From Allacma fusca (taxonomy: Eukaryota; Arthropoda; Collembola; Symphypleona; Sminthuridae), in NCBI GenBank assembly GCA_947179485.1, contig OX359250.1, positions 5,229,661 through 5,293,660 on the forward strand: a stretch of DNA of 64,000 nucleotides, in the 5' to 3' direction. The notes under the pieces were generated by a model that worked only from the letters and a program-made list of their open reading frames with translations, was not told the DNA's origin and did no database searches. This document shows, piece after piece, positions 26,401 through 34,800 of the stretch. Position numbers and translations under genes: made by a program. Numbering within the stretch: the first letter of the stretch is position 1; the number at the start of each line of letters is the position of its first letter.

Positions 26401-27077
26401 TAATTGCTGCTTACAATACCAGTGAGCATTCGGTTACAAAAATTTCCCCTTTCCAAGCGTTTTTCGGGCGCCAGCCTCCAGCTCCCATGCTAAACTCGAT
26501 CCCTAATTCCCTTTTAAGTATTACTCAGTTGAGTCCGAATCAAGTAAAAATTATGCATCAGCGAATTGCTCAATTAATTCGCAAAGCTCAGATTCAGGCC
26601 AAGGAAAAGTTTGATGCGCAATACAGACCCTTTGAATATAAAGTTGGTTCCCACGTTAGATTTTACTTACCACAGCGTAAAGTTGGTCTTTCCGATAAAT
26701 TACTCTGTAGGTGGATAGGCCCCTATACAATTGTAAGTATAGATAAGAACAATAATGCTGAGCTAGTTTTAACATTCCCTTCTCAAAGGTTGCGACCTAA
26801 TGTCCGGTGTCATCTTTCACAGCTCAAGCTTATAAGTTTAGATTTAGGTAATGGTATAATACACCCTGAGTATGTATACACAAGTGATGACCAAGATGAG
26901 TTTAACTCTTGGCTCAGTCATTTTCACTCCTCCGACTCTCCTGACATTTCCACTCCATCATCATCTTCTGAAAGTGCGACTCGTGTTCCAGTTTTATCCA
27001 AAGTTGCGTCTCCATCTAAACTCCCACTTCCGGTGCGAAAATCTCAGCGATTGATTGATAAAGCCAAACGTGTATAA
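23118..27077 (+). CDS. pol: Pol polyprotein: protease, reverse transcriptase, RNase H, integrase
   Basis: This open frame of 1319 codons has no initiating ATG at its head (it opens just after a TAA at 23115-23117) and lies -1 relative to gag, so it should be made as a Gag-Pol fusion. Numbering from 23118: aspartic protease with D-T-G-A at 126-129; reverse transcriptase with Y-I-D-D at 548-551; RNase H with the first acidic residue in YTDAS at 697 and VTDHH further on. The integrase has an HHCC zinc finger around 900-945 and a D972, D1031, E1067 catalytic triad with exactly 35 residues between the last two. A GPY/F module (IGPYTIV) at about 1199-1205 is a Ty3-lineage mark. The tail is Ser/Pro-rich. 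All catalytic residues looked for are present. It directs cDNA synthesis and insertion. Confidence 0.95.
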   Translation: MQQIWSFCSRLSVGKWAAGTQQSEPGSPKQSKSTTIPEPQQWSTELPKQQLPPQQQLQSQQSPECSKSGTCFCASSTGCSSPASSSKSHSTVIPTDYLPSVNVLSATHCPYIMCYFTSVTIDALVDTGATHTLILRRAVPAECKILPGPPCHIMTADKTKLKTSSVVTLCFKLDNINYTTTAHVLDTLTPSFILGCAFLKQYTLVVDVSRSIMYNSQVTHYLRSHAYNEVCSVECGCSLPVKSLFTINLPPRRQMYIPTTYMNSTHSCAFIPSPTVEKQLQVIFPPVINHSKNVLLASNVSRSPQLIVAGTILGYSQRYEFVQTLSSVPVIPSEIKPLTTEQLSVININSQLTPDQRHAIIQLLNRYSYLFAWSINDLQACILPPMRIQLNSDIQVQSKPYRLSPLEREILKSELDKLIQANIIVPCESSNYSTPVFLVRQKLNKWRLVCDFTKLNKITKDELFPLPRIDDLLFQLRHAKYFSPLDLFSGYYQALIHPDDRQLCAIITEFGIYMYLRVCFGLKNAPAYFQKLAIATLGRLRYTHAVSYIDDIIPYSRDFPSHLVALELVFQALSRVNFRLSPWKCNFAMQEHIIFGFYLTQQGLTTEPAKVAAIMRQPKPNNLDTLRKFLGTIGYYRRFILGFAQIAAPLQSLLKKHSLYHWSKDCDESFENLKQAVCKAPVLRHYDENLPCLLYTDASNLAIAGILHQQFEDGEHPVYYVSRALTPTEKNWSVTEKECLAVVFSTKKLREFLFLKPFTIVTDHHALCFLKCQRDPTARLTKMSIILQEYRYVIRYKKGSLHRNVDGVSRCPYALSSDTQSEEDLILPGFTSSLITPFDPLINPDDLKHAQAIDPVLQRLLTKKRSKITSNSDGVYFIQFNPRQPNLLLVPKALIPTLLHNAHNHPLAGHLSFRRCLARIRPYYWWRSMTADTFKHCSQCPECQSRQHQTRLRMDSLKIIPIKIPASTYAMDLLGPFKETPRGNKYVLVLTDLFTKWVHVSLLPVKDAANVSMHLEQFILTFPGMSTLISDGAAEFKSAVVQKLTQQFNITHNFSVPFHPRSHGAVERVNQTLAIMLSKFVSDNQDNWDVYVPYVIAAYNTSEHSVTKISPFQAFFGRQPPAPMLNSIPNSLLSITQLSPNQVKIMHQRIAQLIRKAQIQAKEKFDAQYRPFEYKVGSHVRFYLPQRKVGLSDKLLCRWIGPYTIVSIDKNNNAELVLTFPSQRLRPNVRCHLSQLKLISLDLGNGIIHPEYVYTSDDQDEFNSWLSHFHSSDSPDISTPSSSSESATRVPVLSKVASPSKLPLPVRKSQRLIDKAKRV
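23157..23200 (+). promoter_or_regulatory. Predicted -1 programmed ribosomal frameshift signal (gag to pol)
   Basis: In the gag frame the codons TCG GGA AAT contain the heptamer G-GGA-AAT (23157-23163), which fits X-XXY-YYZ. After a 7-nt spacer, GGGGACCC (23171-23178) pairs perfectly with GGGTCCCC (23193-23200) across a 14-nt loop. Slippage by -1 enters the open pol frame, which runs from 23118. GGGAAAC is a known retroviral slip site; the T in the last position is a variant. It lies just after the zinc knuckle, so the fusion keeps the whole capsid and nucleocapsid. Confidence 0.8.
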
Positions 27078-27123
27078 ATTTTTGCTATACTTACTTTAGT
27101 TGCCCTACTGTGTCGTTTTACAC

Positions 27124-28995
27124 ATGCATCGTCATGAATTCTTCATCCCCCAACTCTCCAGCACCCCCGCAATATCCCACTCTCCAAGGCCAACTGACTC
27201 CTATGACTACGCTGGGAGTCCGGCCAATTTTCAAATTAGGAGAGAACCCTTGGTCGCAGTTAGCTTCGGTTACACTCCCTACTCCATCCAATATCCCAGT
27301 TTATTGTCCGGTGGCCGAGTGTATTGTAAAAATTTTTCCCCTTCAGTTTTCGGATGCAACTGGACAAGTCATTGCTGCAACGGATTGTTCAGTTCCCATC
27401 TACTCCAGAACTTTTCGTCACGTCGCCCTGGGACTTGTATTACCCAGTGCTGTGCCCTTGCTCATAGATCAATTGAGAGGTGCTTATTGTGCGGCAGCGT
27501 ACCGCCAGGCTATAACATGGAAACAATTGTTGCATCAAATGAGGGATTCCCCAGCGGAATTCGTTCTGTCCACTCCAGTGATTTTAGTGGACCCTCAAAT
27601 CCACATCGAAGTTTTTACCCAGTCAACACTCGAGTATCTCAAGGCAGTTCCGAAACAACGGAAGTTGCTCCCTACCTCGAGTCCTTTGACAAACGCGAAA
27701 TATCATTGCCACAGTCGCCCGCCTATTCAAATGTCAGCTCCGAGTCACTCGCGAGCTCAGTTTTTAGTAGTTCCCCCAGAGATTCACCCCAACCCGGTAC
27801 CTCCGGCGTGTCAAGATTTTTCAACCCCAAAAGTGACTCACCCCCAGTGTCAGTTCAAAAACCTGTCATTAATCCGACCCGCTCAAAGCGATCCAATTCG
27901 CGTGCGGAACGAGTCTCCTGCATATCGCCTTCCCTCCTTCGAAGTGCTCCGTTCGGGACTTCCGTCCACGACAGTTTCTTCCACAACGAGCATGATGAGC
28001 CGGCCTCCGCCCTCTTCGGAGAATCCGCCTCATCCCCGGGAATCATCGTCCCACCTTCCGGGGACTCCTCAGATGACTCAGTCACATATGTCTCAACAGT
28101 TCCTGCTAAACGACAGAGGAGAATTTGTGGCCTCTCCACAAAGTTCACCACGCTCTGTGTTTTCTTCCTCATCTGCTCCGGCGGAGCGGCCCCACTACCC
28201 CCGCCCGGAGGATGGAACAGCTTACCATCCCTCACACATGGATTCAGTCTCTCCAAAATGAACAAGCAACAGGCTCTTTCCAACCAAAAATTGGTAATTC
28301 CTCCTCAAAGGTCAGTAAGTATTAACACACTTCATTCTAAAGTTGCCCCAAATCCTTTTCTCACTGACATAAATAAGAAAAAGCGTGCTAATGCGTTAAA
28401 AGTAATGGCTCTTGGAGCCGGTTTTGTGCTTGCTCCTCCCGTAATTTCTAAAGTGCTTGATTTTGTGCCTTCCCCTTCTAATACCTTCAATCAAAATCTT
28501 TCTCCACATCAACTTCTCAAAGAAGATGTTACTAGTGCGAGTGAAAGTGTTAATTTCAGCCCTAACGTGACCTTGTCTCCCATGGAACAAGCCATACAAG
28601 ATTTCAAGCTACTCCAACTCATGATGATTGCCGACCCTAAAACTTTCAACCTTGAAGACGTTGTAAAGTCCACCAAAGTTACTTCAGCCCCTCCGACTGC
28701 ACAAGAGCAGTCTTCGAAACTTCCAGTCATCCCTGCCGTCATTCCAACCCCCCAATTTGAAGTTGGCCTCGGCACTGGTGATTATAATTTGGAATTCAGA
28801 ATTTTCTCCATAACTGGTATTGTTTTCTTTACTCTTTTTGGTTTACTTTTAATCATTTACGGTTGTTACCGTTACCGCCGCACTTCCTCGCGTCAACACG
28901 GACACCTCCAGCAGGCCGTCTTCGTGTCAACTCCTGAAGAAAATAACAACGCCCAGCATCCTGCTCCCGTTGTTACCTTCCCCCGTGCTTATTGA
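27124..28995 (+). CDS. ORF3b: long overlapping frame with C-terminal membrane anchor (env-position)
   Basis: The frame is open from about 27100; the first ATG is at 27124 (weak context, C at -3), giving 623 aa. The first 378 codons overlap ORF3a in another frame. Around residues 328-334 is a basic cluster (PAKRQRR), closely followed by a hydrophobic segment (TLCVFFLICSGGAA, about 343-356) that resembles a signal peptide core. The last 245 residues, which can also start from ATG 28258, contain NFS and NVT glycosylation sequons and one strong transmembrane segment at about 560-582 followed by a basic YRYRR stretch. This is the layout of a type I membrane protein. Position after pol and the membrane anchor suggest an envelope-like role, but I recognise no known glycoprotein family. 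Whether the upstream half of this frame is translated is unknown. Confidence 0.65.
   Translation: MHRHEFFIPQLSSTPAISHSPRPTDSYDYAGSPANFQIRREPLVAVSFGYTPYSIQYPSLLSGGRVYCKNFSPSVFGCNWTSHCCNGLFSSHLLQNFSSRRPGTCITQCCALAHRSIERCLLCGSVPPGYNMETIVASNEGFPSGIRSVHSSDFSGPSNPHRSFYPVNTRVSQGSSETTEVAPYLESFDKREISLPQSPAYSNVSSESLASSVFSSSPRDSPQPGTSGVSRFFNPKSDSPPVSVQKPVINPTRSKRSNSRAERVSCISPSLLRSAPFGTSVHDSFFHNEHDEPASALFGESASSPGIIVPPSGDSSDDSVTYVSTVPAKRQRRICGLSTKFTTLCVFFLICSGGAAPLPPPGGWNSLPSLTHGFSLSKMNKQQALSNQKLVIPPQRSVSINTLHSKVAPNPFLTDINKKKRANALKVMALGAGFVLAPPVISKVLDFVPSPSNTFNQNLSPHQLLKEDVTSASESVNFSPNVTLSPMEQAIQDFKLLQLMMIADPKTFNLEDVVKSTKVTSAPPTAQEQSSKLPVIPAVIPTPQFEVGLGTGDYNLEFRIFSITGIVFFTLFGLLLIIYGCYRYRRTSSRQHGHLQQAVFVSTPEENNNAQHPAPVVTFPRAY
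27134..28261 (+). CDS. ORF3a: overlapping third-locus protein, unknown family
   Basis: 375 aa from ATG 27134, whose G at -3 gives better context than the ATG at 27124, ten bases upstream in the ORF3b frame. The first 190 residues or so look like a folded domain (mixed hydrophobic and charged, few low-complexity runs). The remainder is Pro/Ser-rich with His and Met, probably disordered. No signal peptide or membrane segment is seen. Its TGA stop (28259-28261) overlaps an ATG of the ORF3b frame as ATGA. It follows the pol stop by 56 bases and is probably made from a spliced or reinitiated message. Function unknown; capsid accessory or envelope leader roles are guesses only. Confidence 0.6.
   Translation: MNSSSPNSPAPPQYPTLQGQLTPMTTLGVRPIFKLGENPWSQLASVTLPTPSNIPVYCPVAECIVKIFPLQFSDATGQVIAATDCSVPIYSRTFRHVALGLVLPSAVPLLIDQLRGAYCAAAYRQAITWKQLLHQMRDSPAEFVLSTPVILVDPQIHIEVFTQSTLEYLKAVPKQRKLLPTSSPLTNAKYHCHSRPPIQMSAPSHSRAQFLVVPPEIHPNPVPPACQDFSTPKVTHPQCQFKNLSLIRPAQSDPIRVRNESPAYRLPSFEVLRSGLPSTTVSSTTSMMSRPPPSSENPPHPRESSSHLPGTPQMTQSHMSQQFLLNDRGEFVASPQSSPRSVFSSSSAPAERPHYPRPEDGTAYHPSHMDSVSPK
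28258..28261 (+). promoter_or_regulatory. ATGA stop-start overlap between ORF3a and ORF3b
   Basis: The sequence AAAATGA holds the ATG of the downstream frame (28258-28260) and the TGA of ORF3a (28259-28261). Overlaps of this type support coupled termination-reinitiation in several retroelements and RNA viruses. A 1-tRNA slip on the AAA codon just before the stop would also lead into the same frame. Neither can be told apart from the sequence. Confidence 0.5.
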
Positions 28996-29363
28996 CTTTC
29001 ATCAATAAAGTGCTTGTGTATATAAAAGTGTGGTGTTAAAAATATTTTTTTAGTCAGTGCTTTTGGTACTTAAAATTATGAAATTAATCAAATTGTCATA
29101 GTTTTAAGTGGCTTCCGATTGTGAGGCAAACTTGATAATGTCTTCCTTGTAAATTATCAAGTGTAAGTATAGATGAAAAATACAAAACCAATCTTTTGTC
29201 TCTCTTTTTCTCTTGCTGTAACTATCTACTCTATCATTTTCAGGTTTGTACTTTACAAGTACTTATTATGGTATCATTTTGACATAATTTTGGTCATTTA
29301 TATTTTATTCATGATAAAATTGTTCACATTTTGAGGACAAAATGTTTTTCTCGGACCCCGGGA
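28996..29363 (+). other. Retrotransposon 3' region before the LTR
   Basis: 368 non-coding bases. AATAAA at 29004-29009 lies just after the ORF3b stop and TATAAAAG near 29021. The segment before the LTR ends in GGACCCCGGGA, so there is no clean polypurine tract next to the LTR. The plus-strand primer may be the short purine run GAGGACAAAA farther upstream, or it may be atypical. Confidence 0.6.
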
Positions 29364-29898
29364 TGTAAGGTATACATACATAGTTGTAAGAAGTGTAGTT
29401 GTAAGAAGTGATTTTAGTCATGTAATAAAATTGTTATTAGTGTTAAAGGTCAGCTCTAGCTGCGTCTAGAGCAGAGTAAAGAATCCCTGACGAGGGACTT
29501 CTCACGCTCCACTTTTGGACGCGTCTCATCTTATGAAATGATGTAATGATGTATGAATCACACACGACAGTGTTAAAGTGTGTGCAAATCTTATTTGCGA
29601 ACTTCAGTCTTAGACTGAGAGTTATTCCTTTCTGTTTGATTTTTAGAATCCTCTGAGATTCCCCTTTTGTTCTATTTTTAAGCTTCTGAAGTTATTGTTG
29701 AAGTAATTATCATTTCGTTTTCAGTTTCATTTTGAATAAACAATCAGCCTTCGGGTTGTTTCATTCAATAATTATCTGGATTACATTTGAGACTTTTATT
29801 AATTGCTTTCATCCAATTAATTACATTTTTAGCACGATTCATAATTAGTCAAGCTTGGAAAGTTACTCAAATGGAGTGACCACAGCCAGACCTTAATA
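29364..29898 (+). repeat. 3' LTR
   Basis: Same 535-bp sequence as 20867-21401, as far as I could compare by eye. AATAAA at 29735-29740 would end the genomic transcript. The flanking TA repeat resumes directly after it. Confidence 0.95.
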
Positions 29899-31740
29899 AT
29901 ATATATCAAATTGAATTAATAATTACTTTTCTTCTGTTTTCCATATTAGCCATATTTATGTAATGTATGTAAATATAGGTTCATGTGCAAAAATATTTAT
30001 GCTTATCTCCAGAGTATTTTTCACAGACCTAGCAGGTTTCATTTTTACAGATAAGAGCTAACTTGGGACTTGGCTCAATGATACTATTGTTGTCAACTAC
30101 TCATGACTAGTTTGCGTTGAAAAGTTTCAATTAAATTTATCACCCGCTAAGGAGTAAAAACAAATGCGTATGCCAGCACTTTTGAGACCAGACCAATTGA
30201 GACAGAATTTTTGTCAAGGAAAAGAAACACGTGCGACCCGTAGAAACCTTCCCTGTTTTGGAATTTCAAGGTTCTGGTCAGGTACTGGGCTCTCCTGGTA
30301 TTCTCCAAATATCTATTCATATTTTCTCTTAGCTGCCAATAAGTAATACTTTGAGGTTTGTACACGAGGCTGGCATTCGATAAAATTGCTGATTGGCAAT
30401 TATTATTATTAACACTAGATATATATAAGTAATTATGTATTTAAATACAGGAAATACGCGAAAGGAGGAAGCCACATAATGTTGGAAGATTAAGTTGAGC
30501 ATTTTGTTGATTAAGTGAGTAGTAGTTCTCTTGAAGGGATATATTGATAATAACCCTTTTAGTGACCTATTGTGAGACATTGCATATTTACGGCATCTGT
30601 GTGCTAAATGCAGACGAGTTATTTGGATTTCGCAAATCATGCTTAATTTGCTGTCTGGCTTTGTTTGAGTGGGGAAGCTTTACTTGGGACATACAAGAGG
30701 AGCAGTGAGAAAGGCCAGGAGGGTGGGGGGGGGGAAAGGATACGTGGAGACAGTCTTACACGTGTGAAGTGTGGACATAGTGGCTTTGGGTATGTATAAT
30801 GTACGTAATGAGATGTTGGTTACTCCAGCACTATGGTCTACGCAACGGTCAGTCACCAAATCTTCGTAACCTTGAAAGCTGTTTTTCCAGCTGAGCTACG
30901 CAGAATTAATCTTGGGAGTCATTCCATATAAACGCATTATTCATTCGGGGCTCTGTGTATTTCCTTGGTAGTATGAAAAAATTATCATTACATACATTTA
31001 ATAATAACCACGAAGGAACTCTGTCATCGTATATTCAAATTAACACTGTATGTCTGATAATTATTTGTCAATCCATTTCTCTCACTAGAAAGAAGTTCCT
31101 TATTATCCCATTCATCAAAAATACTGCATACGAAGCTCAACTAACTGATTGCTGTTTAATATCCTTTAATCAGCAAAAGTGAAGATACAGATTTAATTCA
31201 TACAAGATAACTTGCTGTATGTACTTACTTCTGGCTGAAACACGGTAAATGTTTACTTTTGCTTCTTAGCGGCCGTTATACTAAACTACATCCTGTTTAT
31301 TTACACTAAACATAAGCATTTGTAAAGAGATACGCTGGAAACAACAGATTATTACAAACTTGTAAAAGTGGCTTGAGTCGACGTGAGGATTATGAGCTAG
31401 ATTTATAAATGCTCACATACACAGTTGGGTTGGACTTTGCATTGCACTTGCTACGAAAGGAGCGCAATTTAGATAGATGATGATGAATACGAAGAAACGA
31501 TGAGTCCTACACTTGTAAACTTTTCCTACTTTGGTGAAATTGGTTTACTTCGGCAGACTCTGGTCTGGTCTGAGATATGAATCACCAGTAGTTCTAATTG
31601 TAAGAACTCTTGTGTGAATAATGTAACACAGAACAAGAGATTTCCTTTAGCGAAAGTTAAAAGCTGTCGTATATTCGATTCTTTCATTTTTAATAAACAA
31701 ATCACACAGACCATATTCTAAAGGTTTTCTTCCGGATCCA
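29899..31740. other. Non-coding spacer between the retrotransposon and HADH 3' end
   Basis: No exon is supported. There is a run of G near 30722-30734. Short frames on both strands (30147-30640, 30955-31182) have no domain, no initiation context and no splice partners. Confidence 0.5.
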
Positions 31741-31746
31741 TTTATT
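31741..31746 (-). terminator. Poly(A) signal of the HADH gene
   Basis: TTTATT on the plus strand, AATAAA on the minus strand, lies 110 bases beyond the stop codon at 31856. It is the first canonical hexamer downstream on the coding strand. Confidence 0.65.
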
Positions 31747-31855
31747 TACATGAAGCTACAAGGATACTAATAACATATAATAATAATGATTGTTCCCATC
31801 ATCTTGACATTGGCCGACGATACTGTCATGTTTCAACCCGCTAAAAACGAAGGAA

Positions 31856-34800
31856 CTATTTCTTATATTGATAAAATCCCTCCCCAGTTTTCACACCGAG
31901 TTTCTTCTGCTCAATTAGTTTCTTTAACGTCTCGGGGATCTGGTACCTAGGCTCGTTCGGAAATTCCTTCTGCCAACCTGGGACATTTCAACGGATACAC
32001 AATTAATGTTTTGCAAATCGATTTTTAACAACGTAGACAACACAACAGACATATAACTCAAGTCTTTGTCGTACATAGTTATTGTTTACGCTAATGTTTT
32101 ACCAGATATTAACTCAAAATGCACATTCTAAAAAAAATCAAATTAGTAAGCCTGGACGATTATTTGCAAGCTCTGGTAGTATTAAAATGGTCATTGGTAA
32201 TATTAATACAATCTAAAGACAGCACTATATAATGGATACGTTTTGAAGGGAACGAGAACAGGGCATTATTTTTACAGGCGCAGCATTTTCCGTATCCGTA
32301 GATACGATTCGTTCGAATCTTTTCATGCCAACTATCGATAAGGCTTCCTGAAAAATCTGCCATATACATAAAAATGAGCTATGCCATTGTTATTTTGCTC
32401 TGATAAGACACTACAATGCACACACCTCAATGAATAGATTGATAGCAGCTTTTTCAGGAAAGACGCATAAATGTAGCATCAAATTACGCCGTTTGATTTC
32501 TAAAATTACTTTATCTCATAAACAAAGTTCATCACTTAACAACACTTGAGAAGGTGATACTATAACCTTTAAGTATTAATACTAATCAAATACGTAATTA
32601 TTACAGATGAACCGAGCAATTTGACTAACACACATTTCCATGTCACTGTCTTACTACTAACAATCAGTAAGAGTTAAGAGTAGTAGTAATTATGGAGAGA
32701 GTGATTTCCTCCCGATGCTCATACTAACCTATTATTTACAAGGAAAATGTTTCGAAATTATCACAAACGACAAACTATTACAATACCAGACACGATACAA
32801 GCGCAATGTTTAGTGCGAATCATACGAATGAATTTTGTAGGGTATAACTCAAACTTCATAAAATATAAGCAATGGTATACAGCGGAAACGTCAACAAAAA
32901 CAAAGATTTACTGAATGTCTCAGCGAACTAAATACATTTAGTTCATTGTCAGTTAATTAAATTAAACTAGAATAAAAACTTACCCTGTAAAATAAAATAG
33001 ATAACATCCAAGCCAACATAATCGGCAAGTTCGATGGGTCCCATTGGATATCCTGCCCCCAATTTCATTGCAGTGTCAACATCTCGGGCCGTAGCGTCGC
33101 CTAAAAAAATAGTTTATTCAGCTTGCAAAGAGGCAGTCAGAAAATAACCTTTAAAATACAATGCCCTATACAATAATACATTTTACCTGAACTTATGCAA
33201 CATAATTACCAAGTAAGTTAAACACATTTTCAGTTTGTTCATTTACCGGTATAACGGATTTTTAACAATGTATTCAAATGGCTAAGTGACCAGCTACAGA
33301 AATAGTGGTAACGAAACCACCTTTATCTCACAATAATAACCTATAGTAGCAAAAATGCGTCGCTCTTTGTGACATTGTGATAATTGTAGAAAACCCTCAA
33401 CATTCGTTGAAAAATGAGAAAACGTAAAAAATATTTGAATTCCAATCAGTTATAGTTTAGAACGAGTAAATAATTGCTGAAGCCCACTAAATAAATAAAA
33501 TAGTAAAAATCAAATTACCACGCTCTATCATGAGAATCGCTTGAACTAAGTTCGGCACCAGTAACTGATTAACAATAAATCCCGGAGTGTCTCTGCAGTT
33601 AACTGGCACCTTTCCAAGTGTCTTCGACCACTCAAACACAAGGTCATGGGTCGATTTGCTTGTATCTGAAATCGAAATGACTTCCACTAATTTCATAACT
33701 TGGACGGGGTTAAAAAAATGAAGGCCAGCGAAGCGATCCTTCCGGGACAAGACTTCAGCGATTTTATGACAGCTCAAAGAAGAAGTGTTGGTTGCGAATA
33801 TTGTTTTTTCTGGAGCCTCCTGCAAAGACATTTAAAACTAAATAAAGAAGTACAACTCATTAATACATTAAACTCGGTTGTTCTGCCTCTAAGACTGCAT
33901 AAACAAACAATTCAAATCACTTTTTTGTTTAGTGCTACTTTTCCAGTACCTCACATGCGAGGCCACAAAATAATTTTTTAAGATCCCGAAAATCCTGCGA
34001 TTCAGAATAATGGGCAATGACACTATAATATGCTATAGCACTGAAATCAGTGTTTTAATTTTTTAGCCTGACATAACCAAAAACAACCAGATTTTCCAAC
34101 TGATTAATCATTGACGGCCGGGAAATGATTTTGAAATTTGTTAACCTAACCTTACCGGAAATAATTGGATCTCCAAACTGTATAATCAGTAACAAGCGGA
34201 TTTGAAATTTTTGCCCCTATAATATCAACCATGTTAAAATATTTAGAATAGGTGGATAATGCTTAGAATCAATTTATTTGCCAAGCTTTCGATCCCAAAC
34301 AGCGATCTTCTTCTACTTTTAACCTACCCTAACCCAAAACGATCAGATTTGCTTGTGTTGTGGAAGTAACCTTTTATACATTATACTAACATAAATTATA
34401 TACGAATTAGTATGGCAGGCTATAACTTTATTGCTGCCAACCAATCCAAAAAATGAATGAGTTAATGGTTTTGACGTACACTCAACACTGGGATAGGTCT
34501 CCACTATTGATTTAAAAAGTACCTTATTTAAAAGTAAAACACTCCACACTAGTATACGTTTTATTGTTGAAATTTATTAGACTATTATTTGCTGAGTTAA
34601 AAGAAAACGGGGGGATGTGACGAAATATCGTACTTTATCAATCGACTTGAAAAGTTTCTGTTTGGCATCCAAGTTCTCAACAATTGCTTCCACGACTAGA
34701 TCGCTTTCTTTGACAGATGATATTATATCCGGAGTGAAGTTTATCCTTGTGACGGTGCTGTTGACAAAATCATTTATTTTGGCTGTGTCACCCTAAAAAC

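Larger units (their letters stand above)
20867..29898 (+). mobile_element. Complete Ty3-like LTR retrotransposon with a third, env-position locus
   Basis: The element is 9032 bp: LTR, leader, gag, pol, ORF3, short 3' region, LTR. The domain order protease-RT-RNase H-integrase places it in the Ty3 lineage (Metaviridae) rather than Ty1/copia. Both LTRs are 535 bp with no difference found by eye, and no frame is broken, so the insertion looks very recent and possibly autonomous. It sits in a TA repeat. The six bases on each side (20861-20866 and 29899-29904) both read ATATAT, compatible with a 4-6 bp target duplication, although the repeat makes this weak evidence. The third ORF would make it errantivirus-like in layout. 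No sequence similarity to a known envelope could be tested. Confidence 0.95.
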
